DNA from: UTCFX2 sp963827155 | GTDB taxonomy: Bacteria; Chloroflexota; Anaerolineae; Anaerolineales; UBA4823 | Length of the DNA stretch: 64,000 nt | NCBI GenBank assembly: GCA_963827155.1 | Contig: CAWGZV010000002.1 | Location: 3,410,001 to 3,474,000 of the forward strand | Reading direction: 5' to 3' | Shown here: in pieces, positions 37,095 through 46,001 of the stretch | How the letters are laid out: every line of letters begins with the position of its first letter | How positions within the stretch are numbered: position 1 is the stretch's first letter | Notes under the pieces: generated by a model | Seen by the model: the letters and a program-made list of their open reading frames with translations, nothing else | Told to the model about the DNA's origin: nothing | Database searches by the model: none | Made by a program: the position numbers and the translations under genes

Positions 37095-37368
37095 TTACCG
37101 CTATTATTTAGAGGATATTCTCTCGAGCTGTGAGAAGATTTTGCGTTATGTTGGCGGAATGACAATGGATCAGTTCCTAAAAGACGATAGAACATATGAT
37201 GCGGTTGTTCGCAATCTTGAAATCATCGGTGAAGCTGCCAAGAACATCCCGGATGAGATGCGCGATCGATATCCTGAAGTTGAATGGAGGAAAGTAACTG
37301 GAATGCGCGATATGCTGGCGCATGATTATTTTGGGATCAATGATGACATATTATGGGATGTGATTTAG
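37084..37368 (+). CDS. hepT: HepT-type HEPN ribonuclease toxin, 3' end truncated
   Basis: The HEPN motif R-x4-H is at R75-H80 (RDMLAHDYF), with Y82 as the expected AMP acceptor. The protein ends at WDVI. In the family, about 15 more residues usually follow. The frame continues through two TAG codons (TAG-AAT-TAG-ATC-CCC) where Gln and Glu or Lys codons would be expected. The C terminus therefore looks cut by nonsense changes. The active-site region is complete, so the toxin may still work. Confidence 0.85.
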   Translation: MSRDYRYYLEDILSSCEKILRYVGGMTMDQFLKDDRTYDAVVRNLEIIGEAAKNIPDEMRDRYPEVEWRKVTGMRDMLAHDYFGINDDILWDVI

Positions 37369-37480
37369 AATTAGATCCCCATATATTCGCAGCAAATACA
37401 ATTCATATTAATGGGCACGGTGTGAGCGATAACCAAATAACATCTAAACTGGGAAACCGATAATCGAGATTACGAAATAA

Positions 37481-38679
37481 ATCTAGCCACCTGACAGTTT
37501 GGTGATTCATCGGTAGACACAAAGGTTAACCTGGCAAGGTTTGGAATTTATCAATTGACGTTCAATAAAACGCAACCCTATTTGGAAAACAGAAAGGTCA
37601 CGCGTATCTTTTCGGTCCACTTATTCTCTTTGGCTATTCCGAATGGTTTTTGTGCCGATGGAAATTGACCAGACATACAATAAAGCAACTGCCAGGGTCA
37701 ATCGGGAAAGTTTCTCTGCATGCCGCAGCATCGTAGTTTCAAGGTCAAAGCCATGACTTTTCAAGTCACCAAACATTTCTTCGATCCACATTCTGTGGGC
37801 GTAAGCCTGCAAGAGTCATTTGCCGATCAGGAAGGTTCGTGGCCAGGCACCAAGGTTCATCTTCCCCAACTTTCCAGTGCACCAACAAGTTCACCGGATA
37901 GATCTTGGATTGTGTCAGCCAACCTTTCCCCAGCCACATACTCTGGCCAGGCTTTTCCACCCAGCTCCCAAAATCATCGCCACGTCCGTTTGCCCAAAAA
38001 GACAAACATGCGTACGACCTTTTTGGCGCAAAACATAGTCCCAATGCCAACTTTCCAACTGTTTCAGCACTTCCACCGCCCCAAATTCGCAGTCGCCAAC
38101 CAACAAAATGGCGATTCCTCTGGGCAAAAGGCTTCTGACATACGCCAACAAAGCCAATTGGGCATCCGGTGTGCTATGCCCTTTAGTATGCTTGACCCAT
38201 GTCCAGGCAATCGGGATGGCGCGTTTCCGATAAGCCAGACTGACGATCAGCAATTGATGTGCAAAACCAACTTTGGTCCCATCCACAATCAGCCGTACTT
38301 GTTGAAGATGTTCTGGCTTGCATTTCCAACCAACTGCGCGCAATTGGCTCATACCATGTTTCGTACATTTACCATTGGGTTAGCCAGAAATCGGCTCAGA
38401 CGCTGGATCAAGCTAAGCAGCTTCGCTTCGCCAGGGATCTTGCCCGCAATCCGGCTCAAGGCTTACCGAACGGCTTTGATGAATGCCGACGACAGCCAGG
38501 TAAGGTTATTGAATGCGTGATTTTCTTTCCAGTCGGTTGCAATTGTCGAATTCGCATGTTCCAAGTATGATAGAGATGGTTGATCGGCATGGTTTGCTCC
38601 TGTTCTTGATTTGGCAATTACAGGAGTACATTTATCGTGCCGATCAATCCTTTCTCCTAAAAGTGTATGGTGGCTAGAT
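37481..38679. mobile_element. decayed IS4-like insertion sequence, ~1.2 kb, with 11-bp terminal repeats
   Basis: The element is bounded by perfect inverted repeats ATCTAGCCACC (37481-37491) and GGTGGCTAGAT (38669-38679), and contains one broken DDE transposase on the minus strand. A clear target-site duplication is not visible. It lies between the MntA-HepT module and the nucleotidyltransferase gene, whose stop codon is formed within the right end. Confidence 0.75.
37621..38590 (-). pseudogene. IS4-family transposase, broken by several frameshifts
   Basis: The frame pieces, in order, are MPINHLYHTWNMRIRQLQP (from 38590), SRIAGKIPGEAKLLSLIQRL, VRLIVDGTKVGFAHQLLIVS, LLVGDCEFGAVEVLKQLESW, and MWIEEMFGDLKSHGFDLETT. 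These hold the DDE residues (D in VDGTKVG, D in VGDCEFG, E in IEEMFGDLK). At least three frame changes separate them, so the transposase is dead here. Confidence 0.8.
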
Positions 38680-39283
38680 AATTTCCTCATTATAGGACGT
38701 TTGGTTTGAAATTCCTTCCCACAAGGATCCGACGCCTTTTCGAGCCGTCCATTCGTCCAGATAATCTCGATCTAACTCTTCATCCAATTCGTGGAGGATG
38801 GCACTGATATCGCGCAAATGCTTGGTCTGAAAGCTGAGGCTGTAATATATCAATTTATAGATGATCAAATCTTCAGGGGAGTGAAGATAAACCTCCCCGA
38901 TTTTTCCCCCCAGGTCGACAAGCTTGCGCCGTTTAAAAGCGGTATTTCGAAGGTCATCCTCCGGCTTGACCAGATACAGGTCGGCTTTAAATCCGCTGAA
39001 CATATGGATTGCGTTGATGGGTAAGTCAGTGCGATCTTCAATCAACAGCATCTAAAATGATATCCGCCGGGACGAGCATGTCCCGTTTTCTCAGCTCTTC
39101 AGAAAGGGGGAAAATATCCTCGGCGCCAATTTCTATAACGATATCCAGATCCATTGTGGCACGGGGGATCCCCCATCCCAGCACTGCTACGGCACCACCG
39201 ATCATATAATTGATTCGAGCGGAATCCAGCGCCTCGACCACGGCGTGAATAAATCCGCCGAAATCCAGCCCTTTATCCGCCAT
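38674..39283 (-). CDS. nucleotidyltransferase-fold protein, frameshifted
   Basis: The N-terminal piece (MADKGLDFGGFIHAVVEAL, then YMIGGAVAVLGWGIPRATMD with DLDIVI) is a minimal nucleotidyltransferase of the AbiEii/DUF6036 kind, with GG and DxD motifs. The rest continues in the next frame (EDRTDLPINAIHM, VYLHSPEDLIIYKLIYYSL). The break lies near 39038-39051. It overlaps the start of an HTH-like partner gene, so this may be a toxin-antitoxin pair. Confidence 0.75.
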
Positions 39284-39815
39284 GATTGCTGTCCAGGATC
39301 AACGCCAACCGATGGGATTCCGCCTCGTCCAGCTCCGGATTCTTCTCCCTCAGACGGTATGCCCTGGCATCCAGTACTGCATCCGTCATCGAGCAGCCTA
39401 TCTGGAACCTTTCGGCAGTCGTCAGTCTGTGCACCACTTCCATCTGCCTGGGATCGATCTCTGCTGCCGCACCGGCAAAGATCCGCTGGAGGGTTTCGGA
39501 AATTCGCGGCTCTCCCGCCAGATAGTATCCTTCCAATCCTTGTTTGCGGCTGTATCTTAGAAGGTATCCTTCGGCTTTCAGAGCCTGCCTCACCAACCGC
39601 ATGTCCCGGAAAAAGGTATCTTCCCATGCCCGGCTGCCAAAACAACCTTTGCCAACCCAACTCTCTACCCGGACGATTAATTGGTCACGGGTCAGATAGC
39701 GCTCGTGGTACAGGATCCTGCACAACAGCGCTCTGCGCTTCGTGGTGAGATCGCGTTCGGCTGCATCTCGCAGCAGCACTTCGCTCATATTTTGCGGCAG
39801 GTTATCGATCTTCAT
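39273..39815 (-). CDS. unrecognised protein paired with a nucleotidyltransferase
   Basis: I do not recognise this 180-residue protein. The N-terminal half (RDAAERDLTTKRRALLCRIL, then YHERYLTRDQLIVRVESWVG) looks like a winged helix. The C-terminal half ends with ARAYRLREKNPELDEAESHR. It overlaps the nucleotidyltransferase gene by 11 bp and may be its regulator or cognate antitoxin/toxin. That is inference from context only. Confidence 0.5.
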   Translation of the reverse strand: MKIDNLPQNMSEVLLRDAAERDLTTKRRALLCRILYHERYLTRDQLIVRVESWVGKGCFGSRAWEDTFFRDMRLVRQALKAEGYLLRYSRKQGLEGYYLAGEPRISETLQRIFAGAAAEIDPRQMEVVHRLTTAERFQIGCSMTDAVLDARAYRLREKNPELDEAESHRLALILDSNHGG

Positions 39816-39831
39816 GAAACGATTATAATAA

Positions 39832-39863
39832 AAGAAAACCTGATTTATAAATCAGGTTTTCTT
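39832..39863 (-). terminator. intrinsic terminator after hutU
   Basis: A perfect 32-bp palindrome, AAGAAAACCTGATTTA then TAAATCAGGTTTTCTT, follows the hutU stop by about 6 bp and is flanked by T-rich sequence in the direction of transcription. It may act in both directions. Confidence 0.8.
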
Positions 39864-39868
39864 GTTTC

Positions 39869-41521
39869 TCACTTCAACATCGGCATCTTGATTCCATGCC
39901 TCTTCGCCGCCTCGATCGCTTCTTCATACCCGGCGTCCGCGTGGCGGACAACCCCCATCCCTGGGTCGCTGGTCAGCACCCGCTCCAGCCGCTTCGCAGC
40001 CGCCTCCGTCCCGTCTGCCACGATCACCTGACCGGCGTGCTGGCTGAAGCCGATCCCTACACCGCCGCCGTGATGGAAGGAGACCCAGGTCGCACCGTTT
40101 ACGGCGTTGATCAGGGCGTTCAAGATCGGCCAGTCGCTCACCGCGTCCGTCCCGTCCTTCATCCCTTCGGTCTCGCGGTTGGGTGAGGCCACCGAGCCGG
40201 CGTCCAGGTGGTCGCGCCCGATCACGATCGGCGCCTTAACGATCCCATCTCGCACCAGCTCGTTGAACTTCAAGCCGGCTTTTGCCCGCTCGCCGTAACC
40301 CAGCCAGCAGATGCGGGCCGGCAGCCCCTGGAAAGGCACCTTCTCGCGCGCCATCTTCAGCCAGCGGTGCAGGTGTTCATCCTGCGGGAAGAGCGCCATC
40401 ACGGCTTCATCGGTACGGTAGATATCCTCCGGGTCACCGGAGAGCGCCACCCAGCGGAAAGGCCCCTTCCCTTCACAGAAGAGCGGGCGGATATAAGCTG
40501 GCACAAAGCCGGGAAACTCGAATGCATCCGTGACGCCGTAATCGAAAGCCCGCTGGCGCAGGTTGTTGCCGTAATCGAAAACTTCAGCACCCATATGCTT
40601 GAACGCCAGCATCGCCTCCACATGGCGTGCCATCGATTCCATCGAGCGCCGCTCGTATTCCGCAGGGTCCTGCTTGCGGAGGGCGTCGGCTGCGGTCACG
40701 CTCAGCCCGGAAGGCACGTACATCAAAACGTCGTGGGCGGGGGTCTGATCGGTGACCACATCGGGGATCACGCCGCGGAGCACCATCTCCGGGTAGATAT
40801 CGGCGGCATTCCCGATCAGCCCGATCGAACGCGGGATTTTTCGCTCCTTGTACTCTTCCACGAGGGTCATCGCCTCTTCCAGAGTGTCGACGACCTCATC
40901 CACGTAGCCGATCTCCTGACGGCGGCGCGCTCGCTGCGCGTCCACCTCGACGATCAGTCCCACCCCCTGGTTCATCGTCACCGCCAGCGGTTGAGCGCCG
41001 CCCATCCCCCCGAGGCCGGCGGTGAGTACGAACTTGCCTTTGAGCGAGTCCCAGCCACGAAGCCGCGCCAGGGAGCTGAGGGTCTCATAGGTGCCCTGCA
41101 AGATACCCTGGGTGCCGATGTAAATCCACGACCCGGCGGTCATCTGACCGTACATGATCAGCCCCTGGGCTGCCAGGGCGTCGAAATGCTCCTGGGTTGC
41201 CCAGTGCGGGACCAGGTTGCAGTTAGCAATCAACACTCGCGGCGCGTCGGCATGCGACTTGAACACGACCACAGGCTTGCCTGACTGCACCAGAAGGGTC
41301 TCGTCATTTTCCAGCTCGCGCAGCGCAGCGAGGATCGCGTCAAAGGCCTCCCAGCTGCGCGCCGCCTGGCCGCGACCTCCGTAGACCACCAGGTCCTGCG
41401 GACGTTCGGCGACCTCCGGATCGAGATTATTCTGGATCATGCGGTAGGCGGCTTCGCTCAGCCAGGATTTGCAGGTCAATTGAGCGCCGCGCGGGGCGCG
41501 TACGGTGCGTGGTTCAGACAT
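39869..41521 (-). CDS. hutU: urocanate hydratase
   Basis: Urocanase converts urocanate to imidazolonepropionate in histidine degradation, using tightly bound NAD. The 550-residue protein has RPQDLVVYGGRGQAARSW, VLTAGLGGMGGAQPLAVTMN (NAD site) and VSFHHGGGVGIGFSQHAGQ. The start is ATG 41521 (MSEPRTVRAPRG, AGGAGG upstream), not 41569. No other hut gene is in the window. Confidence 0.97.
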   Translation of the reverse strand: MSEPRTVRAPRGAQLTCKSWLSEAAYRMIQNNLDPEVAERPQDLVVYGGRGQAARSWEAFDAILAALRELENDETLLVQSGKPVVVFKSHADAPRVLIANCNLVPHWATQEHFDALAAQGLIMYGQMTAGSWIYIGTQGILQGTYETLSSLARLRGWDSLKGKFVLTAGLGGMGGAQPLAVTMNQGVGLIVEVDAQRARRRQEIGYVDEVVDTLEEAMTLVEEYKERKIPRSIGLIGNAADIYPEMVLRGVIPDVVTDQTPAHDVLMYVPSGLSVTAADALRKQDPAEYERRSMESMARHVEAMLAFKHMGAEVFDYGNNLRQRAFDYGVTDAFEFPGFVPAYIRPLFCEGKGPFRWVALSGDPEDIYRTDEAVMALFPQDEHLHRWLKMAREKVPFQGLPARICWLGYGERAKAGLKFNELVRDGIVKAPIVIGRDHLDAGSVASPNRETEGMKDGTDAVSDWPILNALINAVNGATWVSFHHGGGVGIGFSQHAGQVIVADGTEAAAKRLERVLTSDPGMGVVRHADAGYEEAIEAAKRHGIKMPMLK

Positions 41522-41742
41522 GACAGCCTCCTGATGGATGGGAATCTCGGTGAGGCGATTATACGCCAAGCGGCGGGATGGGCATAAATATTAAGCTGGC
41601 GTGCAAAGGACTGCCGGAATCCGAAAATGCGGAAGGTTTTGGTGGTTAAATGCAAACCGATAAAACCGGGTTTTTGCCTGGGCAAGAAATCGGTCCTATC
41701 GGTTATGGTAGATCAGGTCTATATATTGCGGCTTTGACTGGA

Positions 41743-42177
41743 TCAGACAGCCACGAGCTCGTGTTCGTGCTTATGCCCGTTCTTTACAAACTGGTCAAAA
41801 GTGGTGCCCTTCAAGCGCTGCACGAGCTCAAGCTGAGCGTCGCACCATACCGGCTGCATGGGGCAGTCGTCGCCAAAGGAGCATGCACCATTACCGGCGA
41901 CACATTCGTTCAGCAGGATAGGTCCATCAATCGCTTCGACAACATCCAATAAAGAGATCGCCTCAGCTGGCCGCGCTAACGAAACACCGCCGCGCGCCCC
42001 GCGCGAAGTCTGGAGTAAGCCGGCGACAGATAGCTGCGAGACGATTTTTGCAAGGAAAGAAGGTGGGATCTGCTGCTCTTGAGCAATCTGGCTGGTGGCG
42101 GCTCGTGTATCTGGCTCAATTTTTGAGAGGAAAAGGACAGCTCTAACTGCGTAATCGGCCTGGCGGGTAATTTGCAT
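41743..42177 (-). CDS. Rrf2-family transcriptional regulator, probable Fe-S sensor
   Basis: The 144-residue protein has the winged helix MQITRQADYAVRAVLFLSKI and ligand cysteines C92, C99 and C105 (CVAGNGACSFGDDC), with the same spacing as in the Rrf2 regulator at 2900. The tail is His-rich (HKHEHE). It lies 221 bp upstream of hutU on the same strand and is divergent from ugd. Targets and signal are unknown. Confidence 0.93.
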   Translation of the reverse strand: MQITRQADYAVRAVLFLSKIEPDTRAATSQIAQEQQIPPSFLAKIVSQLSVAGLLQTSRGARGGVSLARPAEAISLLDVVEAIDGPILLNECVAGNGACSFGDDCPMQPVWCDAQLELVQRLKGTTFDQFVKNGHKHEHELVAV

Positions 42178-42257
42178 TTTATATCTCCATTAACTAATTC
42201 TTAATCAATGTAATTCCGTGATTTTCTGTATTTTAGACTGTTTTTAGCCAATTCACA

Positions 42258-42273
42258 AGTGACAGAGGTCATG
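42258..42273. promoter_or_regulatory. CRP/FNR-like site and nearby inverted repeats before the second Rrf2 gene
   Basis: AGTGACAGAGGTCATG shares GTGACAGA-R-R-TCA with the perfect site at 3470 and lies at a similar distance (about 88 bp) from an Rrf2 start. Two other inverted repeats overlap or follow: CAGAGG-TCATG-CCTCTG (42263-42279) and GATGAC-G-GTCATC (42281-42293). The space serves divergent ugd and Rrf2 promoters. Confidence 0.4.
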
Positions 42274-42399
42274 CCTCTGGGATGACGGTCATCGTTATTG
42301 ATATTACGCTTTGTTCTTATTAATCCCCCGTCTAAGTTATGGTAACATTGGCATTCGGGTCAGAAATTATCGGTGGAACACCCTCTTCAGGAGAAATAT

Positions 42400-43728
42400 A
42401 TGAAACAAATTTGTGTGATTGGTGTGGGCTACGTGGGCCTGGTGACGGCGGCGTGTTTTGCCGACCTTGGCAACCGGGTGATCGCCCTGGACATCGCTGA
42501 GGAGAAAATCGAAGGTCTGAAACGCGGTGAGATGCCGATCTACGAGCCGGGGTTAAAAGAGCTGGTCGAACGCAATCTGCTATCCGGAAGGTTATCTTTC
42601 ACTACCTCCTATCAGGAAGGCCTGGATGGGACCGAGTTTGTCTTTACAGCGGTCGGCACACCTTCGGGAGTGGACGGCGAAGCGGATCTGCGCTACGTGG
42701 AGACGGTCGCGGAGACGATTGCCAAGACAATGCGCCATCCCTTGATCATTATCAACAAATCCACCGTCCCGGTCGGCACCGGCGATTGGGTTGCGGATAT
42801 TATGCGCCGACACCAGCCCCAACCGATCCCCTTCTCAGTGGTATCGTGCCCAGAGTTCCTGCGGGAAGGCTCTGCCATCGGCGATTTCATGCAGCCGCAC
42901 CGCACAGTGCTGGGCTCGCTTGATCCCGAAGCAGCTGAGAAGGTCGCCCAGCTTCATCTGCCACTGCGCGCCCCGATCGTGATCACCGATCTGCGCACTG
43001 CGGAGATGATCAAGTATGCTTCGAACGCCTTTCTCGCAACCAAGATTTCCTTCATCAACGAAATCGCGAATATCTGCGAGGCCCTCGGTGCGGATGTCAA
43101 GGAAGTCGCGGTGGGAATGGGCTACGACAAGCGCATCGGTCCGATGTTCCTCGATGCGGGATTGGGCTACGGCGGTTCGTGCTTCCCTAAAGATGTCAAA
43201 GCCCTGGCTTATATGGCTGCCGAGAAAGGGCGCCATCCGCAGCTGCTCTATGCTGTGATGGAGATAAACGATGACCGGCGACCGATGGCTGTCGGGCGGC
43301 TGCGCGAGATGCTCGGCGACCTGAATGGCAAGGTGATCGGATTACTCGGATTGTCGTTCAAACCCAACACCGATGATATGCGCGATGCCCCTTCGATTGA
43401 TATCGCCCAGGCGCTGATCGCGAGCGGTGGGCGCGTGCGGGCATACGACCCGGTCGCGATGGAGGTGGCCAGCCAGCTGCTTCCTGATGTAGACATGTGT
43501 TCCGACCCTTATGCGATGGCCGAAGGCGCTGACGCGCTGATGGTGGTCTCGGAATGGAATGAGTTCAAGAACCTGGACCTGGAGCGCCTGAGCGGGATCA
43601 TGCGCCAGCCTGTGATCTTCGACGGGCGCAATATTTATGATCCCGAAACGATGAAGCGGCTGGGCTTTCATTATCGCGGGCTTGGACGCGGCTACAACGG
43701 GGATAAATTCGCCGCAACCGAAAGGTGA
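42400..43728 (+). CDS. ugd: UDP-glucose 6-dehydrogenase
   Basis: The enzyme oxidises UDP-glucose to UDP-glucuronate with two NAD. The N-terminal NAD motif is VIGVGYVGLVTAACF (G8, G10, G13), and the catalytic cysteine is in GGSCFPKDVK. The UDP-binding C-terminal part has LGLSFKPNTDDMRDAPS. The start is ATG 42400 (AGGAGA upstream); the GTG at 42373 is less likely. It overlaps the next gene by 4 bp, so products may serve a surface polysaccharide. Confidence 0.95.
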   Translation: MKQICVIGVGYVGLVTAACFADLGNRVIALDIAEEKIEGLKRGEMPIYEPGLKELVERNLLSGRLSFTTSYQEGLDGTEFVFTAVGTPSGVDGEADLRYVETVAETIAKTMRHPLIIINKSTVPVGTGDWVADIMRRHQPQPIPFSVVSCPEFLREGSAIGDFMQPHRTVLGSLDPEAAEKVAQLHLPLRAPIVITDLRTAEMIKYASNAFLATKISFINEIANICEALGADVKEVAVGMGYDKRIGPMFLDAGLGYGGSCFPKDVKALAYMAAEKGRHPQLLYAVMEINDDRRPMAVGRLREMLGDLNGKVIGLLGLSFKPNTDDMRDAPSIDIAQALIASGGRVRAYDPVAMEVASQLLPDVDMCSDPYAMAEGADALMVVSEWNEFKNLDLERLSGIMRQPVIFDGRNIYDPETMKRLGFHYRGLGRGYNGDKFAATER

Positions 43729-44651
43729 GCGTCCTGTCCAGCTCGGATCACCCTACGCCAGAGCCGCGCCCTGCCATCTGTGATTACGAGGGCTCCGACT
43801 ACCAATCCTCATTCTGGGAGCAAGGTGGGCGCCGCTATGAAGATCAGGTTGAGGAGATCGCCCTGCGCCGCCTGCTGCCGCCGAAAGGCAAGCTCCTTCT
43901 GGAGCTGGGGGCTGGGGCGGGGCGCAACACCCCCCGCTACGGAGGGTTCGAGCGGATCGTGCTGCTGGATTACTCGCGCACCCAGCTTCTGCAGGCACAG
44001 GAACGCCTGGGCTTGGGCGACCGCTTTCTCTATGTTGCCGCCGACATTTACCGCCTGCCGTTCGTTCCGGCGCTCTTCGACACCGCCACGATGATCCGCA
44101 CCCTCCACCATATGGCTGAACCGGAGCTAGCCCTCAAACAGGTCCGCGGCTGTCTTCAGCCCGGAGGGGTGTTTGTGCTGGAATATGCCAACAAGCAGAA
44201 CTTCAAAGCCATCTTCCGCTATCTGTTTCGCCGCCAGAAATGGAGCCCATTCAGCACCGAGCCGGTCGAGTTCACCCACCTGAACTTCGATTTTCACCCG
44301 GGCGCGATCCGAACCTGGGTGGAGCGCAGCGGATTTCAGATCCAATGCCAGCTGACCGTCTCTCACTTTCGGATGGATCTGTTAAAGCGCACACTTCCCC
44401 TTAGATTGCTGGTCTGGATGGACTCGCTCGCCCAATGGACGGGCGGGCTCTGGCAGCTCACCCCCAGCGTTTTTATGCGGCTCCTCGCCGTGCAAGGGGA
44501 GGCTGCCGATCATCAAACGGGCTTTTTCCGCTGCCCCGAATGCGGCGTTTCAGACCTGGAGAAGGCAGCTTCGCTGCTGATCTGCCGTTCCTGCGCGCGC
44601 CGCTACAGCTTTGAAGGGGGGATCTATGATTTCCGCCAGCCGGTCGATTAA
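43725..44651 (+). CDS. SAM-dependent methyltransferase with C-terminal zinc ribbon
   Basis: Residues about 45-150 form a class I methyltransferase (LLLELGAGAGRNTPRYGGFE, then LDYSRTQLL and GVFVLEYANKQN). The C terminus has CPECG and CRSCARRYSFEGGIYDF, a Trm112-like zinc ribbon. The start is a GTG overlapping the ugd stop. The substrate is unknown; it may be a quinone, lipid or sugar. ugd lies directly upstream. Confidence 0.85.
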   Translation: MSVLSSSDHPTPEPRPAICDYEGSDYQSSFWEQGGRRYEDQVEEIALRRLLPPKGKLLLELGAGAGRNTPRYGGFERIVLLDYSRTQLLQAQERLGLGDRFLYVAADIYRLPFVPALFDTATMIRTLHHMAEPELALKQVRGCLQPGGVFVLEYANKQNFKAIFRYLFRRQKWSPFSTEPVEFTHLNFDFHPGAIRTWVERSGFQIQCQLTVSHFRMDLLKRTLPLRLLVWMDSLAQWTGGLWQLTPSVFMRLLAVQGEAADHQTGFFRCPECGVSDLEKAASLLICRSCARRYSFEGGIYDFRQPVD

Positions 44652-45436
44652 GGCTTAACTGGTTCGGGCACACGCTCGATCACCCAAAAATGGGATAAAC
44701 CAAAGACCTGCAGGGGGGTTTTCTCGAGGAACTGCAGGCAAGCCCGCAGCACCCTGCCGATCCGCGGCCAGCGGGCGATGAGGTTGTCGTATGCCCCGAA
44801 GATCACGCGCCTCTCCACCACTTTCAGCGGCAGACCGCGGAAAAGCGCCTCCAGGTCGCGAGGCGTATAGACCCGGACGTGTGGAGCCAGCCGGTCGCGA
44901 ATCCGGCGCGGCAGGTAGTTCACCAGCGGGATGTTGCCAAAATGATATTCCCCTTGCCAATAGATCCCGTGGGTTTCGAAGGGGTAACCGCGGTTTGGAA
45001 CGAACAGGGCGATTCGCCCACCGGATTTCAAGCTGCGGGCCATCTCCCGTGCGGCTTCCCGGTCGTCCTGCACATGCTCCAGCACTTCGTGGCTTAGAAT
45101 CAGGTCGAAGCTCTCTTCCGGGAAAGGCAGGCTCTCACCAGCCGCGCATAGGATCGAGCAGTTAGGCTGATCTTGGGTCAGCTGGTGGGCCTGACGAGCC
45201 CGATCCTGGTCGTATTCCAGGCCGATCACGACCCGGGCGTGTGAGGCAAGCTTCCAGGCATACATCCCCACGCCGCAGCCGTTTTCCAGCAGCGCACCCC
45301 GGCTTCGCTCGCCTCCAGCCTGAAGGATCATCTCCAGCCGCCGCTCCTGCCCGGCACGCCAGACATAAGAGGGCTCGCCGCGCAGAGCGGCCTTCTCAAA
45401 ATCCTGCGGCTTCTGGTCAGAGCGGCCAGGGTGCAT
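44648..45436 (-). CDS. SAM-dependent methyltransferase (class I)
   Basis: The protein has the motif I region ALLENGCGVGMYAWKL, motif II VIGLEYDQDRA and SFDLILSHEVLEHVQDD. I chose ATG 45436 (MHPGRSDQKPQDF), which overlaps ubiX by 20 bp; the longer frame to 45478 would overlap more. It follows ubiX and menG on the same strand, but its substrate cannot be named. Confidence 0.85.
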   Translation of the reverse strand: MHPGRSDQKPQDFEKAALRGEPSYVWRAGQERRLEMILQAGGERSRGALLENGCGVGMYAWKLASHARVVIGLEYDQDRARQAHQLTQDQPNCSILCAAGESLPFPEESFDLILSHEVLEHVQDDREAAREMARSLKSGGRIALFVPNRGYPFETHGIYWQGEYHFGNIPLVNYLPRRIRDRLAPHVRVYTPRDLEALFRGLPLKVVERRVIFGAYDNLIARWPRIGRVLRACLQFLEKTPLQVFGLSHFWVIERVPEPVKP

Positions 45437-45985
45437 ACAGGCCATTCTCGATGCCCAACCGCAGCAGCATGCGACCAACAGTTTGATCGATCAATGAGGC
45501 CAGGTCGGCAGGTCTGGCGTAGAAGCTGGGGATGGGTGGGTAAATGATCGCGCCTGCGCTGGCTGCCGCCTCCATAAGCTGAATGTGACCCAGATGCAGC
45601 GGGGCCTCGCGCACCGCTAAAATAAGCGGGCGCCCTTCCTTCAGGGTCACATCGGCGGCCCGAACGAGCAGGTCAGAAGCGTATGAATCCGCGATCGCCG
45701 AAAGGGTTTTAATTGAACAAGGAATCACGATCATTCCCATGGTCGTAAACGACCCAGAGGCGATCGCGGCCCCGATATCTGACACCTTATAATGCCGGTC
45801 GGCGAGCGCCAGGACGTCGCGCACACTCCAATCCGTCTCCTGGCGGATCGTCGTTTGTGCAGATCCTGAGATGACCAGGTGCGTCTCCACATCCGTCTCG
45901 CGCAAGCTTTCCAGCAGCCGGATTCCAAGGATTGCCCCCGAAGCGCCGCTTATCCCAACGACCAGCCGCCTTTTTTTTCAACCAT
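45417..45985 (-). CDS. ubiX: UbiX-type flavin prenyltransferase, frameshifted in an A8 run
   Basis: UbiX makes prenylated FMN for UbiD decarboxylases. The body (ETDVETHLVISGSAQTTIRQ, GSFTTMGMIVIPCSIKTLSA, LAVREAPLHLGHI) is intact. The N-terminal VVGISGASGAILGIRLLESL is in the same frame, but upstream it hits a TGA next to eight A residues at 45971-45978. Nine (or six) A's would join it to ATG 45985 (MVEKKRRLVVGISG). It sits between menG and a methyltransferase, in a quinone-biosynthesis-like group. Confidence 0.9.
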
Positions 45986-46001
45986 CCTGTTTTCCTCTCG
46001 A

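Noticed and set aside
40208..41284. A 358-codon plus-strand frame opposite urocanase
   Set aside because: It is the shadow of hutU; the translation has no conserved domain, and hutU is full length and highly conserved.
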